Assembly (NCBI RefSeq): GCF_030867095.1
Contig: NC_081831.1
Location: 49,165,319-49,229,318, forward strand
Source: Alligator mississippiensis
Taxonomy: Eukaryota; Chordata; Crocodylia; Alligatoridae
Length of the DNA: 64,000 nucleotides
Reading direction: 5' to 3'
Positions within the stretch are counted from its first letter, which is position 1. Each line of letters begins with the position of its first letter. Of the stretch, positions 1-10,256 are shown in pieces. Both the position numbers and the translations under genes were made by a program. The notes under the pieces are model-generated. The model ran no database searches, was not told the origin of the DNA, and saw only the letters and a program-made list of their open reading frames with translations.

Positions 1-571
1 TTACCTAGTTTCACACACAATCTCACAGAACCAGAACCTAAACCCAGAGACAGCTCTCAGTCCCAGTTCTACTGCTTTGCTCCCTGAAAATAAACAGGAT
101 ATTTAGGAAAAACAAAGATTTGGGGAGACAACAAATATTTTGGGAGACAACAAAGCAAGTATTCCATGACCTCCCTCAGCCTTACAAATCACTCCTCATA
201 TAAACTTCTCTGTGCTGGATTAATTCATATTTAAGTTTAAAGAAATCAATTATTTATGCTGGGCTCTTTCAGATCATTTTCCATTTCTTACAAACTGAAC
301 CAGAATGCAAAAGAGAAATAATTTTAAGTTAAGAAGACTTAATGCTCCTCTCCTAGGATTCCCCAACTTTTTTTAAATTTTCTTTTGCAGCCAATACACT
401 TTAGCTTTGAAATAAATTCCCCTTTGGTGTCATCTTCTGTCTTTAGGAAGCCTTCAAGGCAGTTCTAAGTGATTACACTCTGCATATTCAGTGTCAGTAG
501 AAGGGGAAAAAATTAACAGTAAATTTACTAATACTGAGAAAAAATATCTCTAATATGGAAGGGACTATACA
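1..571. other. Noncoding sequence, nothing recognised
   Basis: AT-rich sequence with no open frame of note and no repeat end that I can recognise. It ends at the target duplication of the hAT-type element that starts at 580. Confidence 0.5.
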
Positions 572-579
572 CTAACCAG

Positions 580-1209
580 TAGGGCTGTGTGAAGCTTCAG
601 TCCCTGATTCAATTTAGTGGAGATTCAGCCTCATACGGTGGCCAAATCTCCAAATCTGAATCAAATCAAAGGACCCTTTAATCTCTCCAAATTGAATCAG
701 AATCCTTCACATCAATTCAGAGAGATTTGGAAAGATACAGAGATTCAGACATAGACACAGCTTTAAATGTTTTTTCTACATACCTCTAGGTAGCAGGGGC
801 TCATGAGTGCTGCTATGTTGGGGCGCATGGAGTGTCCCGCAGAAGCATGGGGGGCTCCCCAGCACACTTGGCAGCAGACCCAGAACTGGACCAGAACTAG
901 TTCCGGTCTACTTCCACATACACTGCCAAGCACATGGAGGGCCCCCCGCACTCTTGTGGGACACTCCATGTGCCACAGCATCACAGCGATCACAAGCTGT
1001 GCCTGCTACCTTAAGGTATGTAGAAAAAAACTTTTAAAGCTGTGTCTGTGTCCAAATTGCTGATTCTCTGAATCAGCAATGAATCTCCAGATTTGGATTC
1101 AGCCAAATCGAATCAGGGACAGTGATCTGAATCAATGAATCGAACCACTGTCCCTGATTTGGGCTGAATCTGAATCCGAATTGAATACAGCCCGCTTTGC
1201 ACACTCCTA
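580..1209. mobile_element. hAT-type nonautonomous fold-back element, family 1, copy 1
   Basis: A 630-bp element begins TAGGGCTGTGTGAAGC and ends with an imperfect reverse complement of it (right end read inward: TAGGAGTGTGCAAAGC, 13 of 16 positions). It is flanked by a near-perfect 8-bp target duplication, CTAACCAG at 572-579 and TTAACCAG at 1210-1217, as expected for hAT transposition. Inside, two long arms face each other: the block around 745-800 (ending in a 'ctacatacct' run) is repeated inverted around 1000-1050. The open frames inside at 803-1063 and 763-993 are by-products of the GC-rich core and encode no transposase. Two further copies of this family lie at 28968 and 46122. The element must have been moved by a transposase supplied elsewhere. 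Confidence 0.8.
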
Positions 1210-1217
1210 TTAACCAG

Positions 1218-2028
1218 TTCACCAGAGGTGATTACAACTTCCAATCTAGGCAGAGTAGATGAAGTGCTCTATATTAGTTAGGCAGAACAGCTTGGAATAA
1301 TAATAGCATTTGCTAACAGAAGAAAGAGGCTGGGAAATTTCTAACTTTCAACCTAAGCAACAAAGATCTTCCTGACATTTTAAAAGTTCAAAATAGAAAT
1401 GAGCTGAGACTCCTGTAATTACAGTACAAAGTAAGTGGTTGTGAAGCCTCAATGTTGCTCTAAGTTCAAGAAGAGATAATATGGTTATAACCACAGGTGG
1501 AAAAAACATATAGTAAATGTAGGTGATTCTAGATTAATCTCCAGGACAAGGTTTTTTAGGGAAGTCAACAAAATATTTTGAGACAACTTATTAGTATCCA
1601 TAGTCAGTGGATACTAATCACCTTTATTATCCAAAGATCAAGCCCAGAAATGCTTAGTGATTTTTTTCTGATTCTTAAATGGAAGTGTATCAAGCTTTTT
1701 CAGTTGACCTAGAAAATAGGTAACTTTACATGATCCCATGTTTAAGACTATAGCCTTCAACACCATAATGTCAGAGTTATTTTTTTTTTCCCCAGTGATC
1801 AGTGACCAAAAATTGAATATACAAAATAACCTCTTTCTTTGTCAGTTTTTTAGTTGGACTCTAAGCATCCTCAAAAAGAAGGGATGGTCTCTCCTCTGTT
1901 GGACTTAAATTGATCAGTTAGTCAAAATAGTGTGAAATGATTTAAGCAACCACATTTATCTCCCTAGTCATTGGAGATAATAGTTTTCTCCATCATCATT
2001 ATCTGTAATAATATATACATGTATATAT
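1218..2028. other. Noncoding sequence, nothing recognised
   Basis: AT-rich sequence between the hAT-type element and a microsatellite block. No coding potential and no repeat termini were recognised. Confidence 0.5.
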
Positions 2029-2058
2029 ATTAATATATGTGTGTGTGTGTAACTATTT

Positions 2059-2089
<31 letters not shown>

Positions 2090-2245
2090 TAGTTATAGCT
2101 ATACAAAGTTAGATTTATATATATAGATATAGATATAGATATAGAAAGTTAGAGATATAAAAATATCTATCTTTCTATCTATCTAGGTATCTATATAGAG
2201 ATATATATCTATACAGTAGTATCTATATAGTATCTATCATAGTAC
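2029..2245. repeat. Compound microsatellite: TA/TG, TAGA and ATCT runs
   Basis: Alternating TA and TG dinucleotides lead into a run of TAGA tetranucleotides (about 2057-2090). Imperfect TATAGA and ATCT tracts follow to about 2245. This is simple-sequence DNA lying directly upstream of the CR1 fragment. Confidence 0.9.
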
Positions 2246-2246
2246 C

Positions 2247-2304
2247 TGGTATTGGTACTGGTACTGGTCCTGGTACTGGAACTGGAACTGGAACTGGTAC
2301 TGGC
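2247..2304. repeat. Hexanucleotide array GGTACT/GGAACT
   Basis: About nine imperfect copies of a hexamer alternating between TGGTAC and TGGAAC types. The array abuts the point where CR1-derived coding sequence begins. In frame it would read as a valine/leucine or glutamate/leucine repeat, but this is not evidence for a protein. Confidence 0.85.
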
Positions 2305-4265
2305 AATGGGGTATGACTTAATCAGCAACCTAAGGATTGAAAGGAAGCTGGGAGACAGCGACAATGAGCTGATCACCTTCACCATCCGCTGTAAAGCTGG
2401 CAAGTCAGTCAGCCATGCACAAGTCCTCGACTTCAGGAAAGCTGACTTTGACAAGCTCAGGAAGCTTATTGGCGAGGCCCTAAGGGACTGCAACCCGAAG
2501 GGGAAGGGAGTTCAGGATGAGTGGTTGCTCCTCTAGGGAGTGATCCTGGAAGCACAAGCAATGTCTTTCCCATCTCAGAGGAAAGGCAGCAAAAGGGCAC
2601 AGCAGTCCCCTTGGATCTGCAGGGAAGTAGTGGACCTCTTGCATCTAAAAAGAAAGACCTATAAAGGATGGAAGACTGGATTCACCTCAAAGGATGAGTA
2701 TTCTGCACTGGTCTGGACCTGTAGGGAGCGAACCAGGAAAGCCAAAGACTGCGACTGAACTTCAACTGGCTACACGTATCAAGGGCAATAAAACGTCCTT
2801 CTTTAGATATGTAGGGACCTGGAGGAAAAGTAAGGGTAACATTGGACCCCTGCTAAAACATATGGAGCAACTGACAACTGACACCCAGGAAAAAGCCAAC
2901 CTGTTTAATGGGTATTATGCATCGGTTTTTCACCAGCCCCAAGGGACGGCCCTGCTCAATACGGTACATGGCCAAGGTGAGGGAGAATTGTTACCCTTCA
3001 TCCGTGTAGACCATGTGAAGGAACACCTTGAGAAGCTGGATTCCTTCAAGTCAGTTGGCACAGACAGTTTACACCCCAGGGTACTTAAGGAGCTGGCAAA
3101 CATCATAGCTCAGCCACTAGCACAGAACTTTGAGAACCTGTGGAGCTAAAGCAAAGTGCCTAAAGATTGGAAGAAGGCTACTGTGGTGCCTATCTTCAAG
3201 GGAGGAAAGTAGATCTGGGGAACTACAGGCCCATCAGCCTGACTTCTATTCCTGGGAAGATCTTGGAAAAAAATTATCAAAGAGACCATTCTTGACAAAC
3301 TGGATGATGGCAACATCCTGAGGGATAGCCAGCATGGGTTTGTTGTGGGTAGGTCTTGCCAGATCAATCTCATCTCCTTCTACGACCAGGAGACATATCA
3401 CCTGGACAAGGGAGAAGAAATTGACGTCATAGATCTTGATTTAAAAAAAGCCTTTGATCTGTTATCCCATGATCACCTCATAGAATAACTGTCCAACTGC
3501 AGCCTCAGCTACATCACAGTCTGCTGGATGGGAAATTGGCTCTGAGGTCAGACCCAGAGAGTGGTAGTTGATGGAAGTCAATCATTGTGGTGCGCTGTGG
3601 CCAGTGGGGTCCTCCAAGGTTCTGTCCTTGGGCCTACACTCTTTAATATCTTCATTAATGATGTGGACATTGGTATCAGAAGCAGACTGGCCAAGTTCGC
3701 CAATGACACCAAGCTTTGGGGTAAAGCGTCCACACCTGAGGACAGGATGCTGATCCAGGCTGACCTTGACAGGCTCAGAAAATGGGAGGACAAAAATCTG
3801 ATGGCATTCAACACCAAAAAAGGCAAGGTACTCCACCTTGGGAAGAAAAACCAGCAGCATGCTTATAGGTTCAGCAGTGCTATGCTTGCTAGCACCACGG
3901 CTGAAAGGGACTTGGGGGTTGTGATTGACTACAAGATGAATATGAGCCACCAAAGTGATGCTGCAGCTGGTAAAGCGAGCAAAACTCTGGATTGCATGTA
4001 TAAATGCTTCTCAAGCAAATCCCAGGATGTCATCCTCCCACTGCACTCAGACTTGGTGAAGCCACAGCTGGAGTACTGCATCCAATTCTGGGCTCCACAA
4101 TTTTAAAAGGATGTGGAGAAGCTTGAGGGAGTCCAGAGGAGAGACACGTGCATGATCAGAGGGCAGGAAAACAGGATTTATGATGAGAGGGTGAGAGCTA
4201 TAGGACTCTTCAGCCTGGAAAAGCGTAGGCTCGAGGAGACCTGGTGGTTGTCTATAAGTATGCTA
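2305..4265 (+). pseudogene. CR1 LINE ORF2 remnant (endonuclease tail plus reverse transcriptase)
   Basis: This is a decayed copy of the ORF2 polyprotein of a CR1 non-LTR retrotransposon, which supplies endonuclease and reverse transcriptase. It starts in the end of the endonuclease ('LGDSDNELITF') and continues through the linker ('VLDFRKADFDKLRKLIGEAL'). The palm is recognisable by 'FYDQE', 'KAFDLLSH' and 'LQGSVLGPTLFNIFINDVD'. The catalytic FADD box reads FAND (codons at 3696-3707), so one metal-binding aspartate is lost. The reading passes through several frames (open pieces at 2252-2536, 2694-3149 and 3561-4106) with many stops. The C-terminal part 'GLFSLEKRRLEE' is present, but the usual 3' UTR with octamer tail is not; a PLE end follows directly. 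It is clearly older than the CR1 at 13.1 kb. Confidence 0.92.
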
Positions 4266-4365
4266 TAAGACATATAAGTTGGTCAGTAGTCAAATAAAAG
4301 TGACTACCACGAGTTCTGATTCTTTTTGCCTCTAGGCAAATATGGCTGCAACCTGGACACCTGGA
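4266..4365 (+). mobile_element. Penelope-like element 3' end fragment
   Basis: About 100 bp resemble the 3' terminus of the PLEs at 6.5 and 41 kb. They share an AGTTGGTC block, then an AATAAAAG motif, then 'ATGGCTGCAACCT' close to the end (the 6.8-kb copy has 'ATGGCTACAACCT'). It joins the truncated CR1 without a gap. I see no hammerhead core in it, because the copy is truncated upstream of that region. Assignment rests on short shared blocks only. Confidence 0.55.
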
Positions 4366-5422
4366 ACAAAGGCAGTGTGTTGTGTTAATTTCTTATGAAA
4401 TGTAACAGTTAATAGATTAGCTAGGATTCTCCATTCAGATACTGATCTGATCAAGTGAATACCGTGTCCATGTGAAGCCCCATTAATATCAGATGGCTTT
4501 TAGCATATGCAGAGGTCTACTCCAATTGTAGGATCAGGACCTTTCTATTCATGTTATTTATTCTTGTATGAAATTGATTACAATACTAAATAAGGTCTGA
4601 TATAAAGTCTAATACAATACTAAATAAAGTCTGATATATGGCATACTTTACATGCGATTTTATTTATATTGTATTAATTCTATTGCATAACAGGATGTTT
4701 TGTATTCCTGTGATATATTGGTTTGTTAATTAAACATTGACTTTCTGAAGTTTATATGTTTGTAACAGATCAATTGTATGTGTTAAATACATACAGTTCT
4801 ATGGCAGCTTACTTATTTTGTGTATGAAATTTATTGATTTGTCATTAGAGTATATTGGTTTGCAAGTGTAGTAAACCATTTACAGTTTGTGTGCCGTCTG
4901 TTATAATCAGTCATCATCTGCATTTAAAACAGATGGGACTGTATATAATGCAGTTTTATGTATATTATCATATGTTGTGGCAATTTATGAGTCAAACATT
5001 GGATGAAGTTACAGAACTGTATTAAATAAATGTTTGTACTATACAGTGTAGTAATCAATCCTTTCTAGTGAAGGAGAAGTCAGGGTGAGTCAAGCTACTT
5101 AGAAATGTTTATTCATTATTCTTATTGTTTGTTTTATAATCTTATTATATAAAAATGATGGGACCAGTCCACCAGCTTTTACTGAATCAAAGCTCATTTT
5201 AGGTGGTGAGAATTTTGTATGAGTAAATACTGGTTTACACATGCATGCTACTTTTCTTAATATCCGATATGCTTTATAGTCCTATGGAATAGTAGTCCAA
5301 AGTAATGCCTTCACCATAGTATAAGCAACTACACGAGATGCAATTCAGTGGAGAATCAGAAGCACTGCATTAGTTTCCACTTCAAATTTCATGTGATTCA
5401 ATTTCATTGAATTAACCTTGGG
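4366..5422. other. Noncoding AT-rich sequence with a local ~32-bp duplication
   Basis: No gene was recognised. Within it, the stretch around 4579-4638 is a tandem near-duplication of a 30-odd-bp unit containing 'actaaataa' and 'gtctgatata'. The rest is unremarkable AT-rich sequence. Confidence 0.5.
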
Positions 5423-5498
5423 GTATGTGCAGACATTACACTTCAAATTGACCTAACTAGGTCTAGGTCAATCTAAGTGCCGAACTGCACATATATTC
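5423..5498. repeat. Tiny palindromic MITE-like element
   Basis: The left arm 'GGTATGTGCAGACATTACA' faces a right arm that reads inward as 'ATATATGTGCAGTTCGGCA'. Between them lies a second palindrome built from 'TTGACCTA' and 'TAGGTCAA'. The whole unit is under 80 bp and could fold into one hairpin. No convincing target duplication was seen. Confidence 0.5.
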
Positions 5499-6518
5499 AC
5501 AGAGTTTAGATGGAAAAAGAAGCCTACTATCAATTCCACCTTTTGTTTTAATTTCAGGGTATGGAAAGGGCAGGGAAAATGTTAAAGCTCATGATTTGCA
5601 GGATTTTTTTGTCTGTGCAGAATAACAGTCTAGTTTCTAGAGTTTTGAATTCATGGGAGAGCATGCTTTCAGGCTGGAAGAGGGGTTCACTGTGTAATTA
5701 ATTTGGTATTGACAAAATAGAATTTGAAGATAGCTGCCAGAACTATGTATTAATCTAGATTCCATACCCCAAAGTCACTGACAGGTAAATGAACAGGTGG
5801 ACAGAGAATATCACGTAGCCAACAAGAAGAGCAGGTCAGTTTGCCCTCTCAGCCATGGTCACAACTATTCTTATCAAAATAGAAAATTGAAACAGTAAAG
5901 TATATGTTCTCTGGGTAGAAAGCATAAGAGATATTGAAGTGAAACATGAGAAATGGATGAAATAACCTAGTTCATCCCCTATTCTAAAATGTCTCTGGGA
6001 TGAGAAGATGAGAAATGTTGTTTTCATTAATGCTTTGTTCAGTTTGCTGTTAAATATGTTGTTACATGGCTAACAGGTCTCAGCGTCAGGAATTTTTTCT
6101 TGCTTCTTATCTTAAATATTCACAATTGTCTTGATTTTCATCTTATCACTGTTAGTTAAATGACCATGCACTGTACTGTGCAAAAAAAATTGCTCTCATT
6201 TTTTAAGTTTACCTCAGATATTTGTAGATTCCTCTATTTTGGCACCCCAAGCACATTAATAACCCATTTCTGTTGCAACCATTTTATTTTACATATCACT
6301 CAGTGGTTACAGATATCACTCAACGGTTAATTTAAACTTTCCTATTCTAATGTAATAGTTTCCTGTTACTGAAAAGTGATATATTTGTGCATTTTAAGTA
6401 CAGCAAAGGGGTGATTGCTTCCACTTTAAGGTAAAAGAGAGTTCTTCATTTTGGAGTATTGTCTCAACCATTACCTTTGAAAGTTTTACTCTGCTGCAAT
6501 AAAACATGAAAGAGAACA
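5499..6518. other. Noncoding sequence, nothing recognised
   Basis: Unique-looking AT-rich DNA. It contains no repeat termini I can identify and no coding frame worth reporting. Confidence 0.5.
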
Positions 6519-6531
6519 TCTTAAAGAGGCT

Positions 6532-6813
6532 TTTATTACACCAACTCAAATAGTTGGAAAAATTCTTTTTTTCAGGCTTTCAGGTACAAATACCCTTTGT
6601 CAGGCTGAGGAAGCATCTGCAGTTGGCAGATGCTTCCTCAGTCTGATGAAGTGTATTTGTACCTGAAAACTTCGGGGGGAGGGGGGGGGGGAGAGAGAAA
6701 GAAAAGAAAAGAATGTTTCCAAATATTTGAGTTGGTCTAATAAAAGATATAAGATTTACCCAAAAAACCCTGTCTGCCTATGTCCTTAGACCAACATGGC
6801 TACAACCTATACC
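6532..6813 (+). mobile_element. Short Penelope-like fold-back (paired terminal repeats only)
   Basis: A 282-bp insertion is bounded by a perfect 13-bp target duplication, TCTTAAAGAGGCT at 6519-6531 and 6814-6826. The left part is the reverse complement of the right part, with a near-perfect hairpin centre around 6605-6640 ('GAAGCATCTGC' facing 'GCAGATGCTTC'). The right arm carries the same blocks as the 41-kb PLE: 'GTTGGTCTAATAAAAGATA', then 'GTCTGCCTATGTCC'. The left arm is 5'-shortened. Nothing of the coding region remains, so this is a pair of head-to-head terminal repeats. A hammerhead-like core lies in the right arm at 6643-6668. Confidence 0.8.
6643..6668 (+). ncRNA. Hammerhead-ribozyme-like core in PLE terminal repeat (6.6 kb)
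   Basis: The catalytic-core signature CTGATGA (6643-6649) is followed by a short hairpin that would be stem II: GTGTA (6651-6655), loop TTTG, then TACCT, with one mismatch and a G-U pair. GAAA follows at 6665-6668. This order is the conserved core of a hammerhead self-cleaving RNA. Such motifs are known in terminal repeats of Penelope-like elements. The expected very short stem III after GAAA is degraded here ('ACTTCGG'), so activity is doubtful. Confidence 0.6.
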
Positions 6814-6882
6814 TCTTAAAGAGGCTCACATTTGAAGCCTTCTACTGTGTCAAACTGTCAATTAGTTCCTTTGGTTTTGACT

Positions 6883-7133
6883 GGGTGTGCTTACATGTTC
6901 ATTACTGTACCGTAGTTACTGAGCATTAAGTTTAATGCTTGGATAACAAAGCACTAAATCAATGCACAGTAACTGATGCTACTGCACAGTAGCACTGGTG
7001 CACAGGTTTTTAGAGATGATAACCACACAGTAACCTAATACTACAGTGCAGTAACGTATTAGCATGGGTTTTGCACGCTACTGTGCAGTGTTATTAGGCA
7101 ACTGCGCAGTTTGCATCTCATGTAGATGCACCC
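6883..7133. mobile_element. 251-bp MITE with GGGTG termini
   Basis: The left end is GGGTGTGCTTACATG. The right end read inward is GGGTGCATCTACATGAGATG. The element is flanked by ACT on both sides (6880-6882 and 7134-7136), consistent with a 3-bp target duplication as in PIF/Harbinger elements, although those usually prefer TWA. The interior has several 'CAGTAAC' and 'GTTACTG' inverted blocks. The ends resemble those of the elements at 11947 and 28771. Confidence 0.65.
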
Positions 7134-7136
7134 ACT

Positions 7137-8025
7137 GAGTCCAGTAGTTCAGAATATAAATCCATTATAAATACCAAGGAGGTTAGTTGAGCAAGATTGA
7201 AACATGCATAACTCATTTTGTAAGGTCCTTAAACTTAATTATGATATATACTGTCACTGACACATACAGCAGCACACTAGGCACAATTTTTAGTTGATGT
7301 ATTGGGAGGCATTGAGGAAGTGGAGAATAATTCCTTTTCATTTAATTCTCAGATTTACCAACCAGTTCCAGACTTATGTCTGCATTTACTGTTTTAAAGC
7401 AGACACAAGAAGAATGGTGGGTTCCTAGAGAGAAATATGTCATGGGTGATAAACAGCCCCAAAAGTCAGTAGAGCAGATAATGCATTGCAGGTCAGAAAC
7501 TACACCCCAGACAATACTGCACATGCAGGTAATACACCAAATGTCACATCTAAAGAGGGAAAAGCTTTTTCTATTGCTACATCCACAACAAAGTGTAATC
7601 ATAGCATGAGTTACTTGATGATACAAAAGCATGAAGGATTTTTAGGAGGCAAAATAATTCATTTTCTGGCTGTATGAAATAGAGTACATTAACAACAACA
7701 ACAACAAAAGGATCATTAGCCACCCAATGCTCATCAAGGATATTAGCCAAATAATAAATCATGTTAGAATGTAATTGTAATCTACAAACAGAAGTAATTG
7801 TTCTTTATACCTATACATTAAAGGATTAAGTCCTCTAGTCAGAAAAAACACCAGACCTTAATAAGGTTAAAAATTGTTTGGTTGTTAGTTTTTTAATCTT
7901 GACATATTTAATTCTTTATGTACAGAATTTTAAATGATGCATTCATCTTTAAGGCCTGCAGTTGAATTCATCTTTGTTAATAATAATTTCTAATGCTTAT
8001 ATGCTATAGAGGCTTATATTTTCAT
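7137..8025. other. Noncoding sequence with a short AAC run
   Basis: No gene recognised. An (AAC)n run occurs near 7691-7708. The open frames here (for example 7342-7632 on the minus strand) show no family features and are taken as chance. Confidence 0.5.
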
Positions 8026-8029
8026 AGAA

Positions 8030-8182
8030 TCAATGTTAATTTGTTAATGTTTGCAGCACATTAGTAAACTAGGCAAATACATATTTTCCCATTTTTAGAG
8101 GAAGAGAGAAAGAGACAGTATTAAGCTGCCTGCCTACAGTCATACGGTGGGTCAGTGCTAGAACTGGTTTTGAACTCAAGGG
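8030..8182 (+). repeat. MIR-like CORE-SINE remnant
   Basis: The stretch reading roughly 'AGAGGAAGAGAGAAAGAGAC', then 'CTACAGTCATACGGTGGGTC', then 'GAACTGGTTTTGAACTC' follows the conserved layout of a MIR SINE: tail of the core, gap, and terminal 'gaact' block. It is old and diverged. The boundaries are approximate. Confidence 0.55.
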
Positions 8183-9540
8183 TTTAAACAACCAAGCTGC
8201 AATTGCATGTTCGTTCTCTATTCATAACCTTTCTTATCTTGAGGATTTTGCCTCAGTGTATCTTCAGAGCTCAGGGGAAAGATATATGCCTCAGTAGTAC
8301 CTACAAACAAAGCAAAAAACATTGTGAGGTAAAAGTAATTAAATCACACTTCTTGGCCAAAAAAAGTCCCCCAAGTACTGAGGTCAATGCTCTGAATATT
8401 CTATAAAATGTAAAAGAGAAAGCAGCAGCAAAAAACTAATAGTAGGGCTGAGGGGGAAGGCATTACTTCCAATTAAATAGACCCCCTAAAGCCATGATAG
8501 GGTCTTTCTAAAATTTTTAAAGGGAAGGATTATTAAAAGGCTTCCTTCTACTGTACATAGTGCATAGTCCAAAGATTAGCTACATAAAAATGCTAAATTC
8601 AGCAGTGCACTATCCAGAGGTGGTATCTAAAAATGTCAGAACAGTTTCACTTGGAAAGGATAGCAGTCCATTTGCTATAATGAGCTGCTATTTGACAATA
8701 TGAGTGTGTCCCCATTAGGTCTGATGCCAAGGAAAAAACTGGAATGCTTCTGAGTCATCATTTGTCTTAGCCAGCAGGTACTTCTATTAATGACTTACAG
8801 ACCTAGCTTTGTGCTCAGTGCTCTACAGATCAGACCATTTGCCTGATACAGCAACATAGTATGAGATCTACTATAGCCCAGTGTGACGTAGTGTCAGCAT
8901 TTCCCTTTCCCAACATGTAATGAAATAAGTATGAGCTGCAAGTCCCAGTTGAAAAAAATATTATAGTTTAAATCAATTTTGCTGACAAATCATATTTTCT
9001 CTGGTAGATATTTCACAGAAGCCTGGCTGTTGGCTTCATGAGGTATCATCACTTTAACTTGTATTTGTGGGTGTGGAATGAGCTAACACAGCATGTGCTA
9101 ATGCAATGTATATGTCATTAAATATTTAGAGAGGCAGTCAACAATGTGGTCGGCCAACTAACCAAGGACACAAGATGATATGCCTGCCTATTCAAGGATT
9201 TCTTAACTTTGGATATTTTCCCACTGTTTCTTGCCTAACTTTCATGCCCAAGGACATAACAACTATGAAGGCATCATCAAGCATTGATCTATGACCCATA
9301 AGAGTTAGTGATTGACAGTCAGAAAGAGAATTAGCAGGGATAAGCATCTTTCATTCTGACTATTTTTCCAACACACATCTGGAACTATTGGCAGCATGTA
9401 ATACTATATTTTGTTTCATCATAAGCAATCCTTTGGTACTCACTCATATGATACATTTGAATTCCTGGAGGACATGTGTATGAAATATTTTCAGAAATGA
9501 AGAAACATTGCTTAACTGTTTAATATTACTGTAGTGCAAA
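8183..9540. other. Noncoding sequence, nothing recognised
   Basis: AT-rich DNA. The one open frame (8203-8406, plus strand) has no recognisable domain. Confidence 0.45.
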
Positions 9541-10253
9541 TCACTCCATTTTAAAAGCCTCATTTTCCAATGGCTCCTGCACCTGCCACTGGAGCAGCAA
9601 AGGGGGAGCGACCATAAGAGGGGATGCAGTCCCTGTCATGGTGTCCCAGAACTCAACCCTCTTCCTGGAGCAGGGGCTGCGCTGTGGGGCAGAAAAAACT
9701 GCCACCAAATGTGCAGGGTTAGTGGTGTCCATGGTGCTGGGGGAGGCCTGGGGCATGATAGCCCAATCAGCGAAGGTGGCAGTCAGGGTGGGCAGCCCCC
9801 TGGCTGTGGTCCCCCAGGGACAGAGGGGGTGGAGGGGGAAATAACCCCCCTGCCCCCTCTGCCTCAGGGGACATGTCAGTTGGCTTCTTGTCACATCGTC
9901 ACCTCTGCTGCTGCAGCAAAGAGTGGGGAGCATCAGGCAGACCCAGGCTTGGGTCTATGCCAGTGAGAGAGGGAGGAGGAAATTAAACCCCCTTCCTAGC
10001 CAGTTCACTCCAGACTACTGTGAAGGCTGGACAACCCCCCCAGCTAACCCCCCAGGACAGCTTCCCTTCAGCCAACAGCACACTCTTGAGCCCCTGGGCT
10101 CTTGGCCTGAGCAGCTGCAGGCATGTGCCTGCATTTCCTCAGTCCAGAGGGAATGTCTGTCCACTCACAAATTGGTTCAATCTAGGAAGGTTAGACTAAT
10201 CTGCAAAGATTGAATCAATTCAGGCTCCGGCTTTTTGAATGTCTGTCCCTAGC
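9541..10253. repeat. GC-rich repeat-like block ending in a DNA-transposon-like terminus
   Basis: This is a sharply GC-richer block inside AT-rich DNA. Its right end ('GGCTTTTTGAATGTCTGTC', then CCTAG) read inward is CTAGGGACAGACATTC, which resembles the ends of the elements at 19855 and 56803. It therefore looks like a nonautonomous DNA element, but I could not find a matching left end or target duplication. The overlapping frames on both strands (9541-9933 minus; 9709-9966 plus) are GC-rich by-products. Confidence 0.4.
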
Positions 10254-10256
10254 CTG

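Noticed and set aside
2247..2304. Telomere-like interstitial hexamer
   Set aside because: The hexamer is GGTACT/GGAACT, not TTAGGG, so it is simple-sequence DNA.
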